Made by a program: the position numbers and the translations under genes
In this document: positions 10,994-20,476 of the stretch, piece by piece
Position numbering within the stretch: position 1 is the stretch's first letter
How the letters are laid out: every line of letters begins with the position of its first letter
Notes under the pieces: model-generated
What the model saw: only the letters and a program-made list of their open reading frames with translations
What the model was told of the DNA's origin: nothing
Databases searched by the model: none
Source of the DNA: Streptomyces sp. DH5
Lineage (GTDB): Bacteria > Actinomycetota > Actinomycetes > Streptomycetales > Streptomycetaceae
Reading direction: 5' to 3'
Length of the DNA stretch: 64,000 bases
NCBI RefSeq assembly: GCF_020873915.1
Contig: NZ_JAHWGP010000013.1
Coordinates: forward strand, 1-64,000

Positions 10994-11868
10994 GTGCGGA
11001 TGTTCATGCCGAGGCGGTCGGCTATGACGGCGTCGGTGTGGCCCTCGACGAGGAGCCGGGCCACCGCGCGTTGACGGGCGGTGACGCCGCCCAGGGAGGG
11101 CGGCTGGACGGCCCTGGGGTGCATGGGCGTGGCCAGTCGCCAGAAGCGGTCGAAGACGTCGACCAGGTAGGTGATGATGGCCGGTTGGCGGATCTCCAGC
11201 GCGATGCCGTGCTCGCCGCCGCCTTCGCCGGGGATGTAGGCGACGGCTCCGTCGACGACGATGAGACGACCGGCGACCTCGTCCAGGGTGCGTGCCTCGG
11301 CGTCGCCGTCCAGCTGCTCCCAGCGGGCGGCCACCAGCGGGATGTGGCGCTGGGTGTGCGGGTACAGGACGCGGATCCGGCCGCCGCGGTCGAGGAACAT
11401 CTGGTCGCGCACCATCGCGTCGGCCTGGGCCGCTCGGGCCCTCGCGGAGCTGTTGCCGTGCGGCTGCATGCACAGCAGCTCCTTGCTTCCCTCCGCCAGG
11501 GCCTCGGTGAGGGCGCTGTTGATCCGCTCCGTGCCGCTGAGGACGCGGAGCGACGGGGTGAGCGTCTCCTGCGCGGAGGGCGCGCCGGCCCGCATCAGCG
11601 GCTGGAAGGCCGCCGCCAGCCGTTCCTCCCGCCGGCGCTCCGCCGCCACGCGTTCCCCGGAGAGCCGCAGCAGCCGGTGCAGTGCGACCGCCGGGGGGAC
11701 GGGCACCAGGCGTCCGGGATCGTCGAGGGAGGGCTGGAGCAGTCCGGCGTCGATCAGGCAGGGCAGTTCGCGGGCGTCCTCGGCGGGCAGCGTGCCCTCG
11801 CGCAGCACTCGGGCGTACAGCTCGGCGCCCGCCTCGCACAGGTCCTCCGTGTCGTGCTCGTGCGCCAT
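10888..11868 (-). CDS. LuxR-family regulator with TrmB/PLD-like N-terminal part (paralogue 2)
   Basis: 326-aa paralogue of the regulators at 9590 and 11894, same three-part layout: TrmB-like winged helix at the start (LCEAGAELYARVLREGTLP), PLD-like middle (ELLCMQPHGNSS, GGRIRVLYPHTQRH, VVDGAVAYIPGE) and LuxR helix-turn-helix at the end (RLLVEGHTDAVIADRLGMN). The ATG at 11868 aligns with paralogue 1; an in-frame GTG at 11883 is possible but has its Shine-Dalgarno GGGGAGG directly against it, which instead suits the ATG at about 12 bases. The stop lies in the third copy of the 152-bp repeat. Only 25 bases separate it from the stop of paralogue 3, so the two leftward genes may be co-transcribed. 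Confidence 0.8.
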   Translation of the reverse strand: MAHEHDTEDLCEAGAELYARVLREGTLPAEDARELPCLIDAGLLQPSLDDPGRLVPVPPAVALHRLLRLSGERVAAERRREERLAAAFQPLMRAGAPSAQETLTPSLRVLSGTERINSALTEALAEGSKELLCMQPHGNSSARARAAQADAMVRDQMFLDRGGRIRVLYPHTQRHIPLVAARWEQLDGDAEARTLDEVAGRLIVVDGAVAYIPGEGGGEHGIALEIRQPAIITYLVDVFDRFWRLATPMHPRAVQPPSLGGVTARQRAVARLLVEGHTDAVIADRLGMNIRTARVHIAKLAATLGSGSRAQLGYLIGRSGILDPAE

Positions 11869-11893
11869 CACGCCCGCTCGCACCTCCCCGGCT

Positions 11894-12877
11894 TCACTGT
11901 TCCTGTTCCAGGATTCCCGACTGTGCGATCAGGTACCCCAGTTGGGCGCGGCTGCCGCTGCCGAGGGCGGAGGCCAGTTTGGCTATGTGGGCGCGGCACG
12001 TGCGGACGTTCATGCCGAGGCGGCGGGCGATGGCCTCGTCGACGTGGCCCTCGACGAGCAGTTTGGCGATGGAGTGCTGGATGTCGGTCAGGCCGTCCGA
12101 GGCCGGTTCGTAGGGGGCGCCGGTGTTCAGCGACACCGCGCGGGTCCACATGAACTCGAAGACCTTGATCAGGTAGCGGATGAGGCCCGGGTGGCGCAGC
12201 TCCAGGGCGACCTGCCGGTCGTCGCGGATGGGGATGAAGGCGACGGTCTCGTCGCAGATGATGAGCCGTTCCACCAGTTCGTCGATGGTGCGGTACTCCA
12301 CCTTGGCGGTGTCGAACCGGGCCACGTAGGCGAGGGTCTCGGGGCTGTGGCGGGCGGTGTGCTGGTAGAGGGTCCTGATGCGCACTCCCCGCTCGGTCAT
12401 CTCGTGGTCGCGTTCCAGCCCCTGGGCCAGGGTGTGTTCGAGGCGGCGGCCACCCGGCTGGACGGAGAGCATCTCGGACCGGCACTGGGAGGTGGCCAGG
12501 TCGAGGGCGGCGTTGATCCGGTCGAAGCCCTCCAGCACCGTCATCGAGTGGGTGCTCATCGTGGTCTGGGCGCTGAGGGCCATGAACGGCTCGAAGGCGT
12601 CGGCGAGTTCGATCGACATCCGGCGGCGCTCGGTGATCTCCCTCTCCAGGGGGTTGAGCCGCTGTGCCAGGGCCACCGCCGGGGACACCGGTCGCAGCCA
12701 GGTGGGGTCGTCGGGATCGGGGTGCAGCAGGGCGAGTTCCATGAGGCAGGGAGCGGGATCGACGTCCGCGCGCGGGATGCGGCCTGCCCGCAGCGCGTCG
12801 GCGTAGAGACGTCCACCGGCCTCACACAGTTCGGTCACCGCATGGGGATGTGTCTCGTTGGTCCGATTCGTTGTCAA
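11894..12877 (-). CDS. LuxR-family regulator with TrmB/PLD-like N-terminal part (paralogue 3)
   Basis: 327-aa third paralogue: TrmB-like N-terminus (LCEAGGRLYADALRAGRIP), PLD-like middle (EMLSVQPGGRR, GVRIRTLYQHTARHSP, ICDETVAFIPIRDD) and LuxR helix-turn-helix (KLLVEGHVDEAIARRLGMNV, then RTCRAHIAKL). A TTG start at 12877 is preferred because GGTGGAG lies six bases upstream and the start aligns with the paralogues; an ATG at 12904 is in frame but has no Shine-Dalgarno. It is divergent from the secreted DSSWG peptide gene, with 130 bases between starts, the arrangement expected for a regulator controlling or sensing that peptide (inference). Confidence 0.8.
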   Translation of the reverse strand: MTTNRTNETHPHAVTELCEAGGRLYADALRAGRIPRADVDPAPCLMELALLHPDPDDPTWLRPVSPAVALAQRLNPLEREITERRRMSIELADAFEPFMALSAQTTMSTHSMTVLEGFDRINAALDLATSQCRSEMLSVQPGGRRLEHTLAQGLERDHEMTERGVRIRTLYQHTARHSPETLAYVARFDTAKVEYRTIDELVERLIICDETVAFIPIRDDRQVALELRHPGLIRYLIKVFEFMWTRAVSLNTGAPYEPASDGLTDIQHSIAKLLVEGHVDEAIARRLGMNVRTCRAHIAKLASALGSGSRAQLGYLIAQSGILEQEQ

Positions 12878-12898
12878 ATCTCCACCCCCCAGGGTCCT

Positions 12899-12918
12899 GA
12901 ACATGCAGGAACATGATG
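12899..12918. promoter_or_regulatory. Tandem 10-bp direct repeats between regulator 3 and the peptide gene
   Basis: GAACATGCAG (12899-12908) is followed at once by GAACATGATG (12909-12918): seven identical bases at one helical turn, in the divergent region between the LuxR-type gene and the DSSWG peptide gene. They are a candidate binding site for one of the LuxR-type proteins; position and phasing are the only evidence. Confidence 0.35.
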
Positions 12919-13007
12919 CACCGATTGTGTGGCCATGACGTGCCCGAATGAGCCATCGTCGTACTTGACGGGGGAAGGGTGACTTTCGAGTGAGGACGAA
13001 GCCGACT

Positions 13008-13214
13008 ATGCGTAAGAGAGAGCTTCGCTCGGTACTTGTCGCCGCCTTCTCTGCCGTTATGGCCTTCGGAGTGCTGAGTGGCCTGGCCGGCACGAAGGGC
13101 GACGTACGGGCTGACAGCAGCTGGGGACCGGCGCCGGTGGCCAAGTCCGTGCCCCCGGACAGCAGCTGGGGACCGGTGGTGCCGCAGATTGCGAACGACA
13201 GTACGTGGGGCTGA
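13008..13214 (+). CDS. Secreted peptide precursor with three DS(S/T)WG repeats
   Basis: 68-aa precursor from the ATG at 13008 (GAGGA 11 bases upstream; an in-frame GTG at 12990 is the alternative). The N-terminus MRKRELR and a hydrophobic stretch (residues 9-28) form a signal peptide, and VRA before Asp36 fits signal peptidase I. The predicted mature peptide has 33 residues: DSSWGP, a 9-residue spacer, DSSWGP, a 7-residue spacer, and DSTWG at the very C-terminus. The first two repeats are also identical in DNA over 19 bases (GACAGCAGCTGGGGACCGG at 13113 and 13158). It is divergent from LuxR paralogue 3 and three bases upstream of a Rieske-like gene. I do not recognise it; a secreted signal or a modified peptide precursor are the main options. 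Confidence 0.75.
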   Translation: MRKRELRSVLVAAFSAVMAFGVLSGLAGTKGDVRADSSWGPAPVAKSVPPDSSWGPVVPQIANDSTWG

Positions 13215-13217
13215 GTG

Positions 13218-13553
13218 ATGACCACACCACCCGACGACCGCTCCTTCCGCCGTGAGATGGCGACCGCCTACCGGTCCGGATGGCACTTCATCGACCTGGT
13301 CACCGCCATCCCCCACAGCGGCGACTCGTTGATGGTGACCGTGTTCGGCGAGCCGGTCGTGGTCACACGCGACGAGGACGGGGACGTGCGGGCGTATCGG
13401 TGCCTGCGACGGCCCAGGGGCGCGCCGAAGCCCGTGCGCTGTGCCATCCGGTACGGAATGATCTTTGTGAACCTGGACCAGCGTGACCACCGGCAGGTGG
13501 AGTCCGACCCGCCTGCCACCCGGACCATCTCGGCCACCCCCCGCAGTGCCTGA
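13218..13553 (+). CDS. Small Rieske-like protein lacking the normal cluster ligands
   Basis: 111-aa protein, start ATG 13218 (GTG 13215 also possible), three bases after the peptide gene stop and so probably translated with it. The N-terminal half reads like the entry to a Rieske [2Fe-2S] domain (GWHFIDLV, GEPVVVTRDEDGDVRAYRC), and YGMIFVNLD resembles the element after the cluster loops in ring-hydroxylating oxygenases. The cluster motif itself is gone: where C-x-H and C-x2-H are expected there are CLR and CAIR, only 12 residues apart. Both cysteines remain and both histidines are arginines. It therefore should not bind a normal Rieske cluster. It may be a degenerate remnant or a repurposed partner of the secreted peptide. 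Confidence 0.55.
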   Translation: MTTPPDDRSFRREMATAYRSGWHFIDLVTAIPHSGDSLMVTVFGEPVVVTRDEDGDVRAYRCLRRPRGAPKPVRCAIRYGMIFVNLDQRDHRQVESDPPATRTISATPRSA

Positions 13554-13596
13554 CGCGATTCCCCCGTCGTAAAAGATCGCGCAGGTGCTTCCCCCC

Positions 13597-13637
13597 GCAG
13601 CGGCGTCACCGTGACCTGAACACGGTGACGCCGCTGC
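13597..13637. terminator. Bidirectional terminator
   Basis: A perfect 17-bp stem (GCAGCGGCGTCACCGTG at 13597-13613, complement at 13621-13637) with a seven-base loop lies between the convergent Rieske-like and PPOX-type genes, so it probably serves both strands. Confidence 0.85.
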
Positions 13638-13721
13638 AGTTTCACGGGACATTTCCCGGTATCGGGCGATCGCCCGATGGCCGGAACCCGCCGCTCGGCG
13701 GCGCACCCCGCCCCGCCCGCC

Positions 13722-14138
13722 TCACGGGCGTCCCATCGCCCGCGTGAGCGAGATCTCGATGGCCACCCGGGCCGGGTTCGGCGACGGCATCCGCCCGTAG
13801 CGCTCCGCGTACCGCAGCACCGCCTCCTCGACGCGCTCCGGCTCCGTGACGACCACCGCGCGCCCCTCCAGCGTCGCCCACCGCCTGCCGTCCAGCTGGC
13901 AGACCGCGACGTGCGCGCCCTCGTCCCCCGCCGCCCGCACGTGGCGTGCCTTCGCGCTCGACCCGTTGGTGATGACGCGGGCGAGTCGCGCCCCGGGGTC
14001 GTACGTCACCCCGACGGGTACCAGGTGCGGGGTGCCGTCCGGACGGGGGGTGGTGAGCGTGCACAGGTGCCTCTCGCGCCAGAAGCCGAGGAACGCCGCG
14101 CCCGGATCGCCCGGATCCACCGAATACGTGATGGCCAT
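13722..14138 (-). CDS. PPOX-class (F420-dependent type) oxidoreductase
   Basis: 138-aa split-barrel protein of the pyridoxamine-phosphate-oxidase-like superfamily, with the layout of actinobacterial F420-dependent members: FWRERHLCTLTTPRPDGTPH, then VGVTYDPGAR, then WATLEGRAVVV, and an RMPSPNPARVAIEI C-terminus. Substrate unknown. The ATG at 14138 (MAITYSVDPG) is chosen because upstream in-frame codons run into the HAIR operator. It is divergent from clpB, and the perfect HAIR at 14176-14196 lies between them, so heat-shock control of this gene is possible. Confidence 0.8.
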   Translation of the reverse strand: MAITYSVDPGDPGAAFLGFWRERHLCTLTTPRPDGTPHLVPVGVTYDPGARLARVITNGSSAKARHVRAAGDEGAHVAVCQLDGRRWATLEGRAVVVTEPERVEEAVLRYAERYGRMPSPNPARVAIEISLTRAMGRP

Positions 14139-14175
14139 GACCGGGAACTTAGCCCCGTCGCACTCCCGACACCAT

Positions 14176-14196
14176 CTTGAGTGGAATAGACTCAAG
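14176..14196. promoter_or_regulatory. HAIR operator of clpB
   Basis: A second perfect CTTGAGT-N7-ACTCAAG lies 77 bases before the clpB start and 38 bases before the divergent oxidoreductase start. HspR control of clpB is established in Streptomyces. Just downstream, GCTGAC-TGA-GTCAGC (14206-14220) can form a small hairpin in the clpB leader. Confidence 0.92.
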
Positions 14197-14272
14197 TTTG
14201 TGTACGCTGACTGAGTCAGCCATGGAGACCGACGAGGGTCACCGAAGGGTCACCGAGAAGGAGAACGGACAC

Positions 14273-16870
<2,598 letters not shown>

Positions 16871-16888
16871 GACACGGATTCCGTTTTG

Positions 16889-16922
16889 CGGGCCCAACGT
16901 CCCTCGCCGGACGTTGGGCCCG
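16889..16922 (+). terminator. Terminator of clpB
   Basis: Perfect 14-bp stem (CGGGCCCAACGTCC at 16889-16902, complement at 16909-16922) with loop CTCGCC, 18 bases after the stop. Confidence 0.88.
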
Positions 16923-17048
16923 TCCCCCACCGGGTACTCCGGCATTGACCGGATCGAGTCAGCTCACGGCTGACAGGCCCGTCGGGGCTTGCCACCCCCC
17001 TCCCCGCATGGGGGAGGATGGCGGGATCCGTACGAAGGGAAATTCACG

Positions 17049-17579
17049 GTGACCATCGACCCGTCCTCGATTCCGAATTTCGGGGGCCAGCAGCCCGAGC
17101 CGCAGCCCCAAGGGCCGGCGGGCCCCGTCGTCCCGGATCAGGACCTGGTGAAGCAGCTCCTCGACCAGATGGAGCTCAAGTACGTCGTCGACGACGAGGG
17201 TGACCTCGCGGCGCCGTGGGAGCAGTTCCGCACCTACTTCATGTTCCGCGGTGAGGGCGACCAGCAGATCTTCTCCGTCCGGACGTTCTACGACCGGCCG
17301 CACCAGATCGACGAGAAGCCCCAGCTGCTCGAGTCCATCGACGACTGGAACCGGCGCACCCTGTGGCCCAAGCTGTACACCCACACCCACGACGACGGCA
17401 CGGTCCGTCTCATCGGTGAGGCGCAGATGCTGATCGGCATGGGCGTCAGCCTGGAGCACTTCGTCTCCTCGACGGTCAGCTGGGTGCGGGCCGCGATCGA
17501 GTTCGACAAGTGGCTCGTCGAGCAGCTCGGCCTGGAGCAGGACGTCAACGAGGCCGACAAGCCCGGGGACGACGAGTAG
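17049..17579 (+). CDS. YbjN-domain protein
   Basis: 176-aa soluble protein of the YbjN family, common in actinobacteria next to clpB. After a Pro/Gln-rich N-terminus (about 1-30) comes the domain, with LLDQMELKYVVDDEGDLAAP, FMFRGEGDQQIFSVR and HDDGTVRLIGEAQM; the tail is acidic. YbjN proteins resemble type III secretion chaperones in fold; no enzymatic function is known. GTG start chosen for GAAGGGA eight bases upstream and because longer readings add only low-complexity residues. Ends in a compound hairpin. Confidence 0.82.
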   Translation: MTIDPSSIPNFGGQQPEPQPQGPAGPVVPDQDLVKQLLDQMELKYVVDDEGDLAAPWEQFRTYFMFRGEGDQQIFSVRTFYDRPHQIDEKPQLLESIDDWNRRTLWPKLYTHTHDDGTVRLIGEAQMLIGMGVSLEHFVSSTVSWVRAAIEFDKWLVEQLGLEQDVNEADKPGDDE

Positions 17580-17635
17580 TCCGCCTCCGAACAGGGCGTG
17601 GCGGCGGGTGCCGACAGGTACGCGCCGCACGCGGG

Positions 17636-17691
17636 GGAGAGCCCGCCCGGACACCGGCCGCACCATGGCCGGTATCGGGGGCGGGCTCTCC
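17636..17691 (+). terminator. Compound hairpin terminator after the YbjN gene
   Basis: Outer 13-bp stem (GGAGAGCCCGCCC at 17636-17648, complement at 17679-17691) encloses a second 7-bp hairpin (ACCGGCC at 17653, GGCCGGT at 17667), followed by TGTGTCC. Confidence 0.75.
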
Positions 17692-17760
17692 TGTGTCCGG
17701 GGCGGCATCCCGCCCGGGGTTCCGGTCCGTCCGCCCCGCCGGGCTGCTTATTCTGTGGCC

Positions 17761-18381
17761 ATGACAGCCCAGACTCCGGAGCCCTCCTCGCGCCCCGCTC
17801 CCTCGGGCGACCTCCGCGCCTCCCACGACGACCGGGAAGCGGTGGTGGAGCGGCTGCGCGACGCGGCAGCCGAGGGACGCATCGACCTCGACGAGCTGGA
17901 CGCGCGCCTGGAGCAGGCGTTGACGTCCAAGACGTACGCCGAGCTGGCCGTCCTGACCGCCGACCTGCCGGGACAGGATCCCGCCGTCGCGGACCGGCCT
18001 CCCCTGGTGGTCAGGGGCGGCCTCCACGGAGCGTCCCGGGGTCCCGGACGCTGGGAGGTCCCCGGGCACGTGATCGCTCACGGAGGCATGGCGGGGGTGA
18101 AGCTCGACTTCACCCGGGTCGAGTGCCGGCTCAGGGAGGTCACGGTGGAGGCGTACGGGGAGGCGGCCGGCGTCACGATCGTCCTCCCCGACGGCTGGGC
18201 CGTGGATACCACCGCCATGGATCCCGGTTTCGGCGGCCTGAAGGACAAGACCACGTCCGACCGTCTGCCGGGCACCCCGCTGATCCGGCTCACCGGCTCC
18301 GGCGGCGTGGCGGGAGTGGTCGTCCGTCACCCGAACCGCTGGGAGCGCCGGAAGCTCAACAGCAACCCGGCGCAGGGTTAG
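17761..18381 (+). CDS. DUF1707 (SHOCT-like) domain protein
   Basis: 206-aa protein. Residues 20-75 carry the DUF1707 pattern (DREAVVERLRDAAAEGRIDL, DELDARLEQALTSKTYAEL, LTADLPG), a short helical domain common in actinobacterial membrane-associated proteins. The rest is a beta-rich region (VEAYGEAAGVTIVLPDGWAV, GSGGVAGVVVRHPNRWERRK) like those seen at the C-terminus of cell-wall-active LiaF-type proteins. No membrane segment is visible. ATG start; longer readings upstream cross the terminator. Role unknown. Confidence 0.8.
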   Translation: MTAQTPEPSSRPAPSGDLRASHDDREAVVERLRDAAAEGRIDLDELDARLEQALTSKTYAELAVLTADLPGQDPAVADRPPLVVRGGLHGASRGPGRWEVPGHVIAHGGMAGVKLDFTRVECRLREVTVEAYGEAAGVTIVLPDGWAVDTTAMDPGFGGLKDKTTSDRLPGTPLIRLTGSGGVAGVVVRHPNRWERRKLNSNPAQG

Positions 18382-18420
18382 GTCCCCGTCTGCCGATTAC
18401 GTCAGCAGGGAGACGCCAAG

Positions 18421-18858
18421 GTGAGGAAAAGGGTCGCAGTGGCCGCAATGCTGGCGATGCTTCTTCCCGGATGCGGCGCGACCGATTCCACATCCTCGAG
18501 CAAGGAGAGTCGATCCACCCTGAACCTGCAAGAGGCGGCCGACCGGGCGGACGAGATCCTGGACGAAACGTTTGCGGCCATCAAGCCTCCCGTTCAGTGG
18601 ACCCACAGGTACTCCATGCCGGGGGACTGCTACGTGGACCACGATCGTGCGGTCATGACCATCATTTCCGCCGAACGGCGTGGAAGTTTCCTCGGCGTGC
18701 TGGAGCGGCACTGGAAGAGCAAGGGTTACAAGCTCGTCTCCACCAGTCCGAACGGGCTCGTGGCCCATTTCAGGACCCAGGACGGTTTCCAGCTCGAAGT
18801 CCTGATCGCGCCCAGCGGCCAGGCCCATCTGAGCGTGACCACCGTTCCTAATCAGTGA
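18421..18858 (+). pseudogene. Lipoprotein gene truncated at its 3' end by an IS607-type insertion
   Basis: 145-aa lipoprotein as it now reads: GTG start with AGGGAGA upstream, a signal peptide ending in lipobox LLPGC (Cys18), then a small globular part (QWTHRYSMPGDCYVDHDRA to GFQLEVLIAPSG). The last codons and stop come from inserted DNA. At 18843 the reading LSVTT is broken by the left end of the element at 18844-21117; joining 18843 to 21118 restores an open frame giving PCVEKSEVAQPTSKPNG and ending PDVRSTFWSSDAPLG. The ancestral protein would be about 183 aa. The truncated form could still be made and exported. Function unknown. Confidence 0.7.
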
Positions 18859-20476
18859 GCAGGAGTGAGTCTTGGACCCATTCCTGCACGCTGCGGACAT
18901 CCCGAACGGTTTTGGATGTCCTGGTCGCCCGCGTACGCGCCGCGTCCGGCGGCACGGATCGTGTCCGTGGTCCGGGGATGCGGGGGCGGGGTCCCTCACG
19001 CTCAGGGGCACGCCAGTCGGCCTGGACGGTCCGATGCCCGTGCACATCGCTCTGGTGTGCACGGGGCGGTGTCGTCCGTCGCCGGATCGGGTGTCCCTGG
19101 GCGCGTCGTCCGATCGCGATGCTCGCGGCATCGTGCCGGGTGGTCTTACGGGTGGGGCCGGTCGTGGGTTTTTGCCAGTGCTGGGCGCCCCACTTGCTGG
19201 TGTAGGCGGGGTCCACGGCGATGATAGCGATATCTGTGGCGTCGGCCATGGAGGTGAGCCGGGCGCGGAGCCTGCCGGTCGGCATGCCGGAGATCAGCTG
19301 CCTGAATCGGCGCTTGCGCCCGTGCTTCTCTCTGGTCTTCTCGGCCTGGAAGTCGAGGTCTTCGACCGCGATGGCCTTGACGCCGCAGGTCTTGGCCCAG
19401 TGCAGCAGCTGCGTGAGGGCGTGCCGTACCTGGGCGTCGCGGTGCTGGGTGTTGCCGGACAGGTCGTAGAGGAACCGGCGCGGCCGGCCGGTCGGGTTGC
19501 CGTGCGTGTCCAGGCGCCATGCGGCGAGGTGGTCGGCATTGGTGTCCACGCCGATCACGCCGACGGCGAGGGCGGCTTTTAGTGGGATGGTCCTGGCTGG
19601 TGGGATCTGCCAGGAGGCGTCCACGTACCAGCGTCCGCGCCTGGTGTCGTAGTGGATGCGGTAGGCCACCGCACGGTTGGCCTCCACACGGTCGGCCCAC
19701 TCCTGCCCCCGGTGAGGGAACCGCACCTGCGCGGTGAGTACGTACCGGCCGTGCCTGGCGTTCGCCAGGTCGGCGAGCGGGGCCGGGAGCTTGATCGACA
19801 CTTCTCCCTCGGGCGTGATGCGGATCGTCTCGTTGCCGAACCTCTTGCCCGACTCGCCGTCCGCCTTCAAAAACCAGCGCCCGGCTTCCCACCGCTCACG
19901 CCACTCGGCCTCGGCCAGTTCCGCCTTGTCGAGGTGGTGGCGGGTGCCCAGCAGACGTCTGCCGCCCCGCACGACATGCACCCGTCCCGCTTCCCGGTCG
20001 GCCCGAACCTGGTCGAGGCGGTCCTCCAGCACCTGTAGGCGGCGTGTCTTGTTAAACCACTCGTGCGCGCAGCGGTAGCCGCCCGGAGCCCGCTTGGTGC
20101 CCTTCTGGCCGACCGGCAGCGACAGCCGGTGCCGGATCGTCGTGACACCTGCTTCGAGGGATTGGACGTGCGCGGCCTGGCCGCGCCGGGCGAGCGCCCA
20201 CTGGTCATGCGTGGCCTTCGTGATCGACCCGGCCCACCGGGACGACGACTGGGCCGTCAGGTTCCTCTTACGGGCCGCCCATGACTCGGTCGAGTGCTCC
20301 AGGCCGTCCATGCAACGCGCTTTGAGGTCCTTCGCGGCGAGCGAGCCCAGGTGCGCACCCACCAAGCGCAGAACCCTGTCATCCTCGGCCGTGAGCTCCT
20401 TGAGCCTGGTACGTACTGCCACACCGGACGGGCCGGGAACGACGAACGGCGCGGCGATCGGGCGGAGGTCAGCCAT
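18848..20476 (-). CDS. tnpB: IS607-type TnpB (RuvC, RNA-guided nuclease family)
   Basis: 542-aa TnpB-family protein. The RuvC triad is present: Asp in VIGVDTNADH (near 310), Glu in AIAVEDLDF (near 371) and Asp in RHDAASIAIG (near 452). I see no CxxC zinc-finger pairs, and DPAYTSKWGAQHW occupies the place where they begin, which marks the TnpB-related subgroup common in Streptomyces. The last ~90 residues are Arg/Pro-rich and probably overlap the guide-RNA scaffold region near the element's right end. The ATG at 20476 lies inside the end of tnpA (8-base overlap), so it is preferred over a longer reading from 20530. TnpB proteins are RNA-guided DNA nucleases that help the element persist; activity here is inferred. 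Confidence 0.85.
   Translation of the reverse strand: MADLRPIAAPFVVPGPSGVAVRTRLKELTAEDDRVLRLVGAHLGSLAAKDLKARCMDGLEHSTESWAARKRNLTAQSSSRWAGSITKATHDQWALARRGQAAHVQSLEAGVTTIRHRLSLPVGQKGTKRAPGGYRCAHEWFNKTRRLQVLEDRLDQVRADREAGRVHVVRGGRRLLGTRHHLDKAELAEAEWRERWEAGRWFLKADGESGKRFGNETIRITPEGEVSIKLPAPLADLANARHGRYVLTAQVRFPHRGQEWADRVEANRAVAYRIHYDTRRGRWYVDASWQIPPARTIPLKAALAVGVIGVDTNADHLAAWRLDTHGNPTGRPRRFLYDLSGNTQHRDAQVRHALTQLLHWAKTCGVKAIAVEDLDFQAEKTREKHGRKRRFRQLISGMPTGRLRARLTSMADATDIAIIAVDPAYTSKWGAQHWQKPTTGPTRKTTRHDAASIAIGRRAQGHPIRRRTTPPRAHQSDVHGHRTVQADWRAPEREGPRPRIPGPRTRSVPPDAARTRATRTSKTVRDVRSVQEWVQDSLLLTD

Noticed and set aside
9590-12877. The three LuxR-type regulators considered as quorum-sensing LuxR proteins with an acyl-homoserine-lactone domain
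   Set aside because: The N-terminal parts look like TrmB/PLD-type domains, not autoinducer-binding domains, and there is no luxI-like gene.
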